In this document: piece after piece, positions 1 to 6,890 of the stretch
How positions within the stretch are numbered: the first letter of the stretch is position 1
Layout of the letters: each line of letters begins with the position of its first letter
Source: DASVFB01 sp963815965
Lineage (GTDB): Bacteria > Actinomycetota > Thermoleophilia > Gaiellales > Gaiellaceae
Assembly: GCA_963815965.1 (NCBI GenBank)
Contig: CAWFIT010000001.1
Span: forward strand, 744,001 to 808,000
Direction of reading: 5' to 3'
Length of the DNA stretch: 64,000 nt
The notes under the pieces: model-generated
Seen by the model: only the letters and a program-made list of their open reading frames with translations
The model's database searches: none
Told to the model about the DNA's origin: nothing
Position numbers and translations under genes: made by a program

Positions 1-435
1 CGCGGGTTCCTCATCAACACGTGGATCGCGAGCGAGCTCGTCGCGTCGCTGCTCGAAGGCCGCCTCGCGGAAGAGGGCGTTCATTCCGGCTTCTACGGGA
101 CGTTGAGCGTGATCGGCGCCTGGGGCCCGCTCACGCCGAGCAAGGTGGCCGAGCTGACGGGCGCGCCGCTGACGACGGTCTCCGACCGCTTGCGGCGCAT
201 GGTCGCGGACGGCGACGTCGAGCGCGTCGCGCATCCCGGCGACGGCAGGTCGCACCTTGTCCAGCTCACGGCGAAAGGCGACGCGCACTGGAAGCAGGGC
301 TGGCCCGCACTCCAGCGCACGATCGCCGAGGTCACCGCGAACCTCGAACGGCCGGTGGACGAGGTCGAGGGCTCACTCGAAGACCTGATCGAGGCGCTGC
401 GCAAGGCCGCTACCCAACCTAATCCGGTTTCGTAG
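1..435 (+). CDS. MarR-family transcriptional regulator (5' truncated)
   Basis: The frame is open from base 1 to a TAG at 433-435, so the N-terminus lies outside the window. The visible part carries a winged helix: 'LTPSKVAELTGAPLTTVSDRL' is the helix-turn-helix, followed by a wing with 'HPGDGRSHLVQLTAKG', which matches the D-x-R-[SG] wing and 'LT..G' strand typical of MarR proteins. About 144 residues are visible, near the usual 140-160. MarR proteins are dimeric DNA-binding repressors that often control the neighbouring gene. Here the next gene starts only 25 bases downstream and a palindrome lies between them, so autoregulation or control of the propeller gene is a reasonable inference. The ligand is unknown. 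Confidence 0.8.
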   Translation, partial: RGFLINTWIASELVASLLEGRLAEEGVHSGFYGTLSVIGAWGPLTPSKVAELTGAPLTTVSDRLRRMVADGDVERVAHPGDGRSHLVQLTAKGDAHWKQGWPALQRTIAEVTANLERPVDEVEGSLEDLIEALRKAATQPNPVS

Positions 436-439
436 CATC

Positions 440-457
440 TACTCCGGTTTCGGAGTA
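440..457. promoter_or_regulatory. Palindrome between marR and propeller gene, candidate operator
   Basis: TACTCCG-GTTT-CGGAGTA is a perfect 7-bp inverted repeat with a 4-base spacer. It ends two bases before the ATG at 460. The core TCCGGTTTCG also occurs at 423-432, inside the 3' end of the MarR gene, giving two phased copies 20 bp apart. The position fits a MarR operator that also blocks transcription of the next gene. The regulator-operator link is inferred only from proximity. Confidence 0.45.
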
Positions 458-459
458 TC

Positions 460-1386
460 ATGCGCGCCATGCGCAGACATCTCCTCATCCTCACTTTGCT
501 CCTTGCGCCCTCGGTCGCGGCCGCCGCGGGCGCCGCGCCGCGCGTCGTCGCGAAGATCCACGTCGGCTCGCAGCCGTGTGCAGGCGTCGCGGCGTTCGGC
601 TCGTTCTGGCAGACGAACTACGGCACGGCGACCCTGAGCCGGGTCAATCCACGCACGAACAAGGTCACGCGCACCGGCCGCCTCGGCTCGCAGCCGTGCG
701 GGATCGCCGCCGGCGCGGGCAGCCTCTGGATCGACGGCTACGGCACATCAACGCGTCGAGCGCGTCAACCGGCGCACGCTCAAGGTCGTCAAGCGAATCC
801 GCGTCGGCGTCAACGTCTGGGACGTCGCGTACGCGTTCGGCTCGGTCTGGGCGTCGAACAACTTCGACGGCTCGGTCGTCGCGGATCAACCCGGCCACCA
901 ATCGCGTCGTCAAGACGATCAAGACCGGCGGCCAGCCCAGCAACTTCGCGGTCGCGGCGGACGCGCTCTGGGTCGGCTCGAACGCGACGTCGGGCCAGGA
1001 CGTCTACCGAATCGACCCGGCGACGAACACGTCGACCGCGGTGCACGTCGGACACGACAGCCCGAGCGGGATCATTGCCTCGGCGGACGCGGTGTGGACC
1101 GCCAACGGTGGCGACGACACGGTGACGCGCGTCGACCCGAGCACGCAAGGCGGTCGTCGCCACGGTGAAAGTCGGCTCGAAGCCGGCACAGGGAGCCGCG
1201 GCGCCCAACGGGACGATCTGGATCCCGAACTTCAACGACAACACGATCTCGATGATCGATCCCAAGACAAACGAAGTCGTGGCCACGATCAAGACGGGGA
1301 AAGGACCCTTCGTCGTGCGCAGCGGCTTCCGCGACATGTGGGTCGGCAGCTACCAGGCCCGCGACCTCTGGCGCATCCGCCCCTGA
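460..1386 (+). CDS. Secreted YncE/Vgb-like beta-propeller protein (three frameshifts)
   Basis: The N-terminus 'MRRHLLILTLLLAPSVAAAA' is a signal peptide. The rest is built of about 45-residue propeller blades with the recurring pattern 'G.LW...YGT..L.RVNP.T.K', as in YncE and virginiamycin-B-lyase-like proteins. The reading frame moves from frame 1 to 2 near 752, from 2 to 3 near 884 and from 3 to 1 near 1149. Joining the three frames gives about 307 residues with evenly spaced blades, so each site looks like one extra base. Stop TGA at 1384-1386 is followed at once by a strong hairpin. Members of this family bind ligands or act as lyases; the function here is unknown. A start at the second ATG (469) is equally possible. 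Confidence 0.7.
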
Positions 1387-1387
1387 G

Positions 1388-1428
1388 AACGACGAGGGGC
1401 GCGCCTCTGGCGCGCCCCTCGAGTCGTT
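1388..1428. terminator. Strong GC-rich hairpin terminator
   Basis: GAGGGGCGCGCC (1394-1405), a 3-base loop, then GGCGCGCCCCTC (1409-1420) form a perfect 12-bp stem. An outer AACGAC/GTCGTT stem extends it with a 2-base bulge. There is no T tract. It lies two bases after the propeller stop and would also serve minus-strand transcripts. Confidence 0.7.
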
Positions 1429-1433
1429 CAGTA

Positions 1434-1526
1434 GCTAGCGGGAATTTCGTAGGAGGCGGTTCCGTCCCCCACGCTGGCTAGGCGAATTCCCGTGTCGGTC
1501 TCGGGGACCCGCCCCTACGAGCTAGC
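1434..1526. other. Structured intergenic element with predicted pseudoknot
   Basis: Complementary segments nest in order: GCTAGC 1434-1439 with 1521-1526, CGTAGG 1448-1453 with CCTACG 1514-1519, GGCGG 1455-1459 with CCGCC 1509-1513, and GTCCCC 1464-1469 with GGGGAC 1503-1508. This gives 23 bp of helix with an almost unbroken 3' arm. The 5' bulge GGGAATT (1440-1446) is perfectly complementary to AATTCCC (1485-1491) in the apical loop, which would close a pseudoknot. It could be a structured RNA on either strand. I do not recognise a known riboswitch consensus. Confidence 0.5.
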
Positions 1527-1556
1527 ACCTCCGCTGCCCGTACTGGAAATCTCCAT
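1515..1556 (-). CDS. Candidate 13-codon small ORF with perfect Shine-Dalgarno
   Basis: On the minus strand AAAGGAGGTGG (1575-1565), an ideal match to the 16S anti-Shine-Dalgarno, lies 11 bases before ATG at 1556. The ORF reads MEISSTGSGGASS and stops at TAG (1517-1515). The same frame then stays open for 28 more codons, including 'TGIRLASVGDG' and 'YEIPASY', to a TGA at 1430-1428 that abuts the hairpin terminator. It could be a leader peptide, a small peptide gene interrupted by one changed base, or chance. It sits 34 bases downstream of the methyltransferase stop on the same strand and overlaps the structured element. Confidence 0.35.
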   Translation of the reverse strand: MEISSTGSGGASS

Positions 1557-1590
1557 TGACCGGACCACCTCCTTTCCGCGATTGCGCGAA

Positions 1591-2184
1591 CTATAGCGAT
1601 GAGAGGACGACGGACAACTCCAGGCCGCGATCCAGGGGGACCGTCACGGACTCGAGTGTCGGGTCTTCCTGCCGCGCGCGGGAGTACGCGCCGAGCGCGT
1701 CGGCATGCGAGAGGACGTTGTCGGCGACGAAAAGCGCCGCGGCCTCGACCTTCCCGCGCGCGAGCTGGAACAGGCTCTCGTAGTCCTCTTTCTCCGCGTC
1801 GAGAAAAACCACGTCGAAGACGTCCTCGATCGCCGGCAGCGTCTCGTGCGCGTCGCCCTCGACCAGCTCTGCCCAGTCGTCGAGCCCGGCCTCGGCGACG
1901 TTCTGCCGCCACGCTTCGCACTTGCGCGGGTCGCTCTCCAGCGAGAGGACACGGCCGCCGAGATAGCGGACGCCCGCGGCGAGCCAGATCGTCGAGTAGC
2001 CGCGAGAGCCCCCGACCTCGAGCACCGCGCAGTCGGTCTGCGGCGCGACGAGAGCAAAGAGGAACTGTCCAGTCGAACGGGCGACCTGGCGTGCGCGCAA
2101 CTCACGCGCAACGCCCTCTTCGCGCTCGCGGCTGTCCTCCTCCTCGAGGCGCGCGAGCACGGCGCGGACCCGGTCGTCGACCAT
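1591..2184 (-). CDS. SAM-dependent O-methyltransferase-like protein
   Basis: The protein has 197 residues and a class I Rossmann methyltransferase fold. 'AVLEVGGSRGYSTIWLA' is motif I, where SAM binds. The acidic residue after strand 2 is in 'VLSLESDPRK'. 'DVVFLDAEKEDYESLF' matches the metal-dependent O-methyltransferase (family 3, COMT-like) motif with Asp near the metal. ATG at 2184 was chosen because TGATG overlaps the stop of the upstream glycosylase gene; a longer open frame upstream only shadows that gene. It is the last gene of the SufS operon. The substrate is unknown; catechols or acyl-CoA-bound phenols are the usual ones in the family. Confidence 0.75.
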   Translation of the reverse strand: MVDDRVRAVLARLEEEDSREREEGVARELRARQVARSTGQFLFALVAPQTDCAVLEVGGSRGYSTIWLAAGVRYLGGRVLSLESDPRKCEAWRQNVAEAGLDDWAELVEGDAHETLPAIEDVFDVVFLDAEKEDYESLFQLARGKVEAAALFVADNVLSHADALGAYSRARQEDPTLESVTVPLDRGLELSVVLSSL

Positions 2185-2744
2185 CAGTGCCTCGCCTCTT
2201 CTACCTCGTCGCGCACAAAGCATGCTGCGAGGTGGTCGTTGACCACGCCGCATGCCTGCATCGCCGCGTAGACGGTCGTCGGACCGACGAAGCGGAAGCC
2301 GGCCTTGCGCAGGCGCTTCGAGAGCTCGACGGACTCCGGCGTCTGCGCCTGCCACTCAGTGGGCGCCGGGCCGTCGCGCCGGTACTCCCAGACGAGCTCC
2401 TCGAGGAGCGGTCCAGCGTCCCGCAGCGCGACCGTCGCGCGCGCGTTCGCAATCGCCGCCTCGATCTTGCCGCGGTGGCGCACGATGCCTGCGTCGCCGA
2501 GCAGCCGCTCCACGTCGCGCTCGCCGAAGCGCGCAACGGTGTCCGCGTCGAACCCGGCGAAAGCCGCACGGAATCGCTCGCGCTTGCGGAGGATCGTGAG
2601 CCAGGAGAGCCCGGACTGAAAGCCCTCGAGGCAGAGGCGCTCGAGCAGGCCGCGCTCGTCGCGCACAGGCCGTCCCCACTCCTTGTCGTGGTAGTCGTTG
2701 TACGCCGGGTCGGAGCTCTCCCAGCAGCGAACGACGTCGGTCAC
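2184..2744 (-). CDS. tag: DNA-3-methyladenine glycosylase I
   Basis: The 186 residues match E. coli Tag over the whole length. 'YHDKEWGRPV' follows the N-terminus, 'EGFQSGLSWLTILRKRE' and 'DAGIVRHRGKI' form the helix-hairpin-helix-type core, and 'KRGF.FVG.T'-like 'KAGFRFVGPTTVYAAMQACG' lines the base pocket. The zinc ligands are kept: Cys7, His19, and His171 and Cys175 in 'VNDHLAAC'. The enzyme removes 3-methyladenine from alkylated DNA, the first step of base-excision repair. The start overlaps the Rieske stop by 4 bases and the end overlaps the methyltransferase start, so it is translated as part of the sufS operon. Repair genes in SUF operons are unusual. Confidence 0.93.
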   Translation of the reverse strand: MTDVVRCWESSDPAYNDYHDKEWGRPVRDERGLLERLCLEGFQSGLSWLTILRKRERFRAAFAGFDADTVARFGERDVERLLGDAGIVRHRGKIEAAIANARATVALRDAGPLLEELVWEYRRDGPAPTEWQAQTPESVELSKRLRKAGFRFVGPTTVYAAMQACGVVNDHLAACFVRDEVEEARH

Positions 2745-3055
2745 GCCACCTCGACCTTCACGATTCCGTCCTCGACGCGAACCGGAAACGTCGCGACGGG
2801 CTGCGTCGCCGGGAGCGTGCGCGGCACCCCGCTTCGGATGTCGATGTTCGCGCCGTGGCGCGGGCAGATCGCGACGCCGGTATCAGGGTCGAAGTCGCCT
2901 TCGCAAAGCGGGCCGTCGTCGTGGGAGCAGCGGTCCTCGAGCGCGTAGAACTCACCGTTCAGGTTGTAGACGCCCACGGTGATGGAACCGGCGGTGACGA
3001 TCTTGACGCTGTTTGGAGGCAGCTCGTCGACGTTGCCGACCTCAATCAGAGCCAC
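2741..3055 (-). CDS. Rieske [2Fe-2S] ferredoxin of the SUF operon
   Basis: This is a 104-residue Rieske protein. Cluster ligands are Cys43 and His45 in 'CSHDDGPL' and Cys64 and His67 in 'CPRHGANID', the C-x-H and C-x2-H pairs of bacterial Rieske-type ferredoxins. There is no signal peptide or membrane anchor, so it is cytosolic, like the small ferredoxin components of aromatic dioxygenases. Many actinobacterial SUF operons carry such a ferredoxin, probably as an electron donor during cluster assembly. That role is inferred from context. It overlaps sufU by 14 bases upstream and tag by 4 bases downstream. Confidence 0.9.
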   Translation of the reverse strand: MALIEVGNVDELPPNSVKIVTAGSITVGVYNLNGEFYALEDRCSHDDGPLCEGDFDPDTGVAICPRHGANIDIRSGVPRTLPATQPVATFPVRVEDGIVKVEVA

Positions 3056-3488
3056 TGAACTCCAGCTCGTCGGCGAGCGTCGACCACTCCTCGGGCAACG
3101 GCGTTCCCTTCGCTCGGTGCAAGGCGACCTTCAGGACTCCCAGGCCGAGGATCGCGCACTTGAGCCGGACGGGCGTGAGCGGGATCCCGATCTCCTCGAG
3201 CAGCTCTTCCTTCGGCAGGGCCGCGATCTCCGTCGCGCTCCTGCCCTGAACCATCTCCGTGAGCATCGACGTGGCTGCCTGCGAGATCGCGCAGCCCCGT
3301 CCCTCGAACTTCACCTCCTCGAGCGTGTCGCCGTCTTCGCCGAACGAGACGTAGATCGACACCTCGTCGCCGCAGAGCGGGTTTTGCCCATCCGCGTGCG
3401 CGTCGGCGTCCGCGATCGCCCCGTGCCCGCGCGGGTTCTTGTAGTGGTCGAGGATGACCTCTCTGTACAGCTGGTCGAATTCGCCCAT
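3042..3488 (-). CDS. sufU: SufU, iron-sulfur assembly / sulfur-transfer protein
   Basis: The protein has 148 residues of the SufU/IscU type. The three conserved cysteines are Cys39 in 'NPLCGDEV', Cys66 in 'GRGCAIS' and Cys111 in 'RLKCAIL', with Asp41 completing the SufU zinc site. In Gram-positive bacteria SufU takes persulfide sulfur from SufS through zinc-ligand swapping. The insertion between the second and third cysteines typical of SufU rather than IscU is present. It starts 16 bases after the sufS stop, consistent with a co-translated SufS-SufU pair. Confidence 0.93.
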   Translation of the reverse strand: MGEFDQLYREVILDHYKNPRGHGAIADADAHADGQNPLCGDEVSIYVSFGEDGDTLEEVKFEGRGCAISQAATSMLTEMVQGRSATEIAALPKEELLEEIGIPLTPVRLKCAILGLGVLKVALHRAKGTPLPEEWSTLADELEFSGSD

Positions 3489-3504
3489 CCGCAGTTGAGG
3501 GTAA

Positions 3505-4758
3505 CTACGCGAAGGCTTTCTTCGCCTTCAGCAGCCCGGCGACGAGGCGGTCGACCTCGTCGGGGATGGAGTAGACGTAGAAGCTGGCGCGGCACGTGGC
3601 CGCGACGCCGAGGCGCTTCATCAGCGGCTGCGTGCAGTGGTGGCCGCCACGGATCGCGACGTTCTCCCAGTCGAGCACCTGTGACACGTCGTGGGGGTGC
3701 ACGTTCTCGAGGTTGAACGAGACGATGCCGGCGCGCCGGTCGGGCGGTGGGCCGTAGACCGACACGCCTTCGATCTCGGCGAGTTGTTCCATCGCGTAGC
3801 CGACGAGTTCGTGCTCGTGCTGCTCGATCGCGTCGAGGCCGATGGCGGAGATGTAGTCGATCGCGGCGCCGAACGCGTACGCCTCGGCGATCGGCTGCGT
3901 GCCCGCCTCGAACTTGTAGGGCAGCTGGCCCCACGTCGTCTCCTCGTAGCGCACCGAGCGGATCATGTGCCCGCCGAGGTTGAACGGCGACATCGCGTCG
4001 AGCAGCTCCGCGCGTCCCCAGAGCGCGCCGACGGCGGAGGGGCCGCACATCTTGTGGGAGGAGATCGCAACGAAGTCGCAGCCGAGGGCCTGAACGTCGA
4101 GCGCCCGGTGCGGCGCAGCCTGCGCGGCGTCGACGACCATGATCGCGCCGTGCTCGTGCGCCCACTCGGTGAGTTGCTCGACCGGGTTCACGGTGCCGAG
4201 CGAGTTCGAGATCAGGTTGTTCGCGACGACCTTGACGTTCCCCTCGCGCGCGATCGCGTCGAGGGCGTCGACTTGCAGCTCGCCCTGGTCGTCGATCGGG
4301 ATCATCCGGAAGCCTGCGCCGGTGCGCTTTGCGATGTACTGCCACGGCACGAAGTTCGAGTGGTGCTCGAGCTCTGTGACGACCACGAGATCACCGGGGC
4401 CGAGATTGTCGAGGCCCCAGGCGTACGCGACGAGATTGATGCTCTCCGTCGCGCTGCGCGTGAAGACGATCTCCCGCGTCGACGGCGCGTTGATGAACGC
4501 GCGCACCTTCTCCCGCGCGCCTTCGTAGCCGGCGGTCGCGCGCTCGGCGAGCTGGTAGACGCCGCGGTGCACGTTCGCGTACGAGTGCTCGTAGAAGTCG
4601 CGGAGCGCGTCGAGCACCTGGCGCGGCTTCTGCGTCGAGGCGGCGGAGTCGAGGAAGGCGACCGGCTTGCCGTTGCGCAGCTCCTCGAGGTAGGCGAAAT
4701 CGGCGCGAATGCGCTGCGAATCGAGCCTCGTCTGGGCGGTGACAGCCACCGTGTCCAT
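3505..4758 (-). CDS. sufS: SufS cysteine desulfurase
   Basis: This 417-residue PLP enzyme takes sulfur from cysteine for Fe-S assembly. The PLP lysine is in 'ISSHKMCGP', and the persulfide-carrying Cys375 is in 'GGHHCTQP' of the catalytic loop. 'ANVHRGVYQLAERAT' and 'ELEHHSNFVPWQ' are class-V aminotransferase motifs of group II desulfurases. The open frame extends to 5034, but ATG at 4758 gives the normal N-terminus ('RIRADFAYLEEL'), and the extension would run through the divergent gene. A palindrome also found upstream of sufC lies 10 bases before this start. Confidence 0.93.
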   Translation of the reverse strand: MDTVAVTAQTRLDSQRIRADFAYLEELRNGKPVAFLDSAASTQKPRQVLDALRDFYEHSYANVHRGVYQLAERATAGYEGAREKVRAFINAPSTREIVFTRSATESINLVAYAWGLDNLGPGDLVVVTELEHHSNFVPWQYIAKRTGAGFRMIPIDDQGELQVDALDAIAREGNVKVVANNLISNSLGTVNPVEQLTEWAHEHGAIMVVDAAQAAPHRALDVQALGCDFVAISSHKMCGPSAVGALWGRAELLDAMSPFNLGGHMIRSVRYEETTWGQLPYKFEAGTQPIAEAYAFGAAIDYISAIGLDAIEQHEHELVGYAMEQLAEIEGVSVYGPPPDRRAGIVSFNLENVHPHDVSQVLDWENVAIRGGHHCTQPLMKRLGVAATCRASFYVYSIPDEVDRLVAGLLKAKKAFA

Positions 4759-4768
4759 CGTACCCGGC

Positions 4769-4781
4769 GGGTTCTTAACCG
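4769..4781 (-). promoter_or_regulatory. SUF-shared palindromic motif upstream of sufS
   Basis: Read on the minus strand it is CGGTTAAGAACCC. It matches 11 of 13 bases with GGGTTACGAACCC at 15372-15360 upstream of sufC. A related half-site GGGTTAAC lies at 4804-4797. It sits in the short divergent region between sufS and the plus-strand gene at 4826. An operator for an iron-sulfur or redox regulator is the inference; no such regulator gene is visible here. Confidence 0.45.
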
Positions 4782-4825
4782 AGACTTCGCCCCGAGTTAA
4801 CCCGGGCACGCCGATACTCGCCGCC

Positions 4826-5080
4826 GTGGAGGCGTCTCGACACGCAGCGGCTTGGCGCCGCGCGAGGATCGCCAAAATCGCGCTGGCTACCGTCGGGGCG
4901 CTCACGTTCATCGGTGGGACCGAGCTTGTCCGCCTCAACATCGCGAGCCACCACAAGGTGAAGCTCCAGCCGCTCGGCGCTCCGACGCGCTTCACCGACA
5001 TCGTCCGCCAGAACCTGCTCCAGGCGGGGATCATGGCGCCCGCTCAAGCTCCGCCCGGTGCGGAGACCGCACTTTCGTGA
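4826..5080 (+). CDS. Small single-span membrane protein upstream of apbE
   Basis: The frame starts at GTG 4826; an upstream extension would overlap sufS and its promoter. The 84 residues begin with a basic stretch 'WRRARIAKI', then one membrane span 'ALATVGALTFIGGTELVRL', then a polar tail of about 45 residues ending in a Pro/Ala-rich segment. No known family is recognised. It overlaps the apbE start by GTGA, so it is co-translated with the flavin transferase. No ApbE flavinylation motif (D-x-[SA]-x-[ST]-T type) is visible in it. A small accessory or anchor protein of the downstream reductase is a guess. Confidence 0.6.
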   Translation: MEASRHAAAWRRARIAKIALATVGALTFIGGTELVRLNIASHHKVKLQPLGAPTRFTDIVRQNLLQAGIMAPAQAPPGAETALS

Positions 5081-5931
5081 GCGAGCCGTACCAGTTCCGG
5101 GCGATGGGTTGCGCCGTCGTCGTCGGCGGTGCGACGGCGAGCGAGGCTCGGCAGATCAGGCAGCTCTTCGCTCGGCGTGACAGAGCTTTCAGCCGCTTCC
5201 GACAGAACAGCGAGCTGAACGCCGTCAACGCGGCGGACAACTCGAGCCTCGTATCCGAGCTCTTCGCGACGACGCTCGCCACAGCTCTCGAGGCCGCCGC
5301 GGCGACAGACGGGCTCGTCGACCCAACCCTTGGCGCGTCGATCGTCGCAGCCGGTTACGACCGTGACTTCCTCGACCTCGCCGACGGCCGGCCCGCCACG
5401 AGCGACGGGAGCCGGCCGGGGTGCTGGAAGAACGTTCGCCTCACGGGCCGACTCGTCAGGTGCCCCACCGGAACGCATCTCGATTTGAACGGCGTCGTCA
5501 AGGCGCTTGCGGTCGACGACGCGGTACGCCTGCTGTCGGGTCCGGGATTCGTCTCGGCAGGCGGCGATCTCGGCGCCAATGCTCCGATCGACGTGGCGCT
5601 GCCCGGCGGCGGCGCCGTCCGCGTGGTGCAAGGGGGGATCGCGACAAGCGGGAGCGCCGCGCGCAGGTGGCTGCGAGACGGGGAGGAGCAGCATCATCTG
5701 ATCGACCCGCGAAGCGGCAAGCCCGCGCGGTCGCCCTGGACTCACGTGACCGTCGTCGGCGCTAACTGTCTCGCCGCAGACGTAGCCGCCAAAGCGGCTT
5801 TTCTGCTCGGCGCGGACGGGCCCGAATGGCTCGCGTGTCACGGCCTGCCCGGCCGGTTTCTCGCTTCCGATGCGGTCGTGACGAACGGCGTCTGGGACTC
5901 GGCGCTCGAGCGGGAGCGCGCGTGCACGTAA
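5077..5931 (+). CDS. apbE: ApbE, FAD:protein FMN transferase
   Basis: The 284-residue protein starts at GTG 5077 in a GTGA overlap with the preceding stop. ApbE hallmarks are present in order: 'AMGCAVVV' near the N-terminus, 'DLNGVVKALAVDDA' (substrate loop), 'SAGGDLGAN', 'GIATSGSAARRW' and 'HHLIDPRSGKPA', which holds the Mg-binding region. The enzyme attaches FMN covalently to threonine or serine of extracytoplasmic redox proteins. No lipoprotein signal or other export signal is visible at this start, which is unusual because most ApbE proteins act outside the membrane. It may be cytosolic or the start may be misjudged. It overlaps the next gene by 10 bases. Confidence 0.9.
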   Translation: MSEPYQFRAMGCAVVVGGATASEARQIRQLFARRDRAFSRFRQNSELNAVNAADNSSLVSELFATTLATALEAAAATDGLVDPTLGASIVAAGYDRDFLDLADGRPATSDGSRPGCWKNVRLTGRLVRCPTGTHLDLNGVVKALAVDDAVRLLSGPGFVSAGGDLGANAPIDVALPGGGAVRVVQGGIATSGSAARRWLRDGEEQHHLIDPRSGKPARSPWTHVTVVGANCLAADVAAKAAFLLGADGPEWLACHGLPGRFLASDAVVTNGVWDSALERERACT

Positions 5932-6890
5932 CGTCGAGTCCCGTCGACTGGTACGCCGCCCGGGCTGCAGGCATCGCCGCGTACCTCGTCCTGACGTTCG
6001 TCGTGACGTTCGGACTCGCGATGTCCGGCAAGGTCAAGTCGAAGACATGGCCGAAGTTCGCGATAGAGGACGTCCACCGCTTCGGCGGTTTGCTCGTCGG
6101 CTTCTTCGTCTCGGTTCACGTGTTGACGATCGCGATGGACTCGTACCTGCCGTTCTCGCTGACGCAGCTGGTCGTCCCGTTCACCGCTCGCTACCGGCCC
6201 CTCTGGACGGGACTCGGCATCGCGGCGGCAGAGCTGCTCGTCGCGCTCGCGCTCACGAACCACTACCGGAGACGTCTCTCGTTTCGCTTCTGGCGCAGAG
6301 CGCACTACCTCAACTTCGCGGTGTGGGCGGGCGCAACGCTCCACGGCCTCGGCAGTGGCACGGATCGAAGCGCGCCCTGGCTGCTTTTCCTCTATTCCGC
6401 GTCCGCGGCGGTCGTCGTCACGCTGATCCTGTGGCGTGCTCTCCGACCGCAGGGGCGCGTGCTGGTCGGCGGAGCGGTCGCCGCCGTGGGCGTCGTCGTC
6501 TTGTTTCCGTTACTGCCGACCGCGAAGACACATCACCGGCCCTGGAACGCGGCGCGTTTTCACGAAGCACTTACCGGCAAGATCGTCACAGACCAGGGCG
6601 TCAGCCAGCAGGTGGTGTCGATGGCGGGGAACGGAACGGGCAGACAGAACGTCCTCGTCCGCGCCGACCTGCTCGTCAATCCCCGCCAGCTGGAGGCGAC
6701 CTCACTTCAGCTCGAGTACCTGCCGAGCGGCGTCATCTGCCGCGGGCACGTCGATCATGTCGAGTCGTTGGGATTCACGGGAACATGCCGCGTGCCCCGA
6801 GGCGAGCGCCGCGCCGTCTCCGCCCGGTGGCACTTGGTCGACGGGAACAGCTTGCAAGGGGTCGTCGACTCGAGGCCGCTTGCGGCGTAG
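5922..6890 (+). CDS. Ferric-reductase-like haem b membrane protein
   Basis: The GTG at 5922 gives 322 residues. At least five hydrophobic spans fill the first 190 residues. Histidines sit within spans in 'VHRFGGLLVGFFVSVHVLTI' and 'AHYLNFAVWAGATLHGLGSG', the spacing expected of bis-haem ferric reductase / MsrQ-type four-helix domains. After a further span pair near residue 175 comes a soluble C-terminal part of about 110 residues that I do not recognise. It contains a Cys pair (in 'VICRG' and 'GTCRV'). Together with ApbE it suggests transmembrane electron transfer to a flavinylated or extracytoplasmic acceptor. It overlaps apbE and the downstream lipoprotein gene. Confidence 0.75.
   Translation: MHVTSSPVDWYAARAAGIAAYLVLTFVVTFGLAMSGKVKSKTWPKFAIEDVHRFGGLLVGFFVSVHVLTIAMDSYLPFSLTQLVVPFTARYRPLWTGLGIAAAELLVALALTNHYRRRLSFRFWRRAHYLNFAVWAGATLHGLGSGTDRSAPWLLFLYSASAAVVVTLILWRALRPQGRVLVGGAVAAVGVVVLFPLLPTAKTHHRPWNAARFHEALTGKIVTDQGVSQQVVSMAGNGTGRQNVLVRADLLVNPRQLEATSLQLEYLPSGVICRGHVDHVESLGFTGTCRVPRGERRAVSARWHLVDGNSLQGVVDSRPLAA

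Noticed and set aside
1515..1517. TAG in the small ORF as pyrrolysine or readthrough codon
   Set aside because: No pylT or pylS in the window and no context evidence; a base error or a real stop is simpler.
1599..2948. 449-residue plus-strand frame and similar long frames (9693-11393 plus, 20844-22712 minus, 60130-62190 minus)
   Set aside because: Antisense shadows of recognised genes in GC-rich DNA; rich in Arg, Pro and Ala, without domains or start signals.
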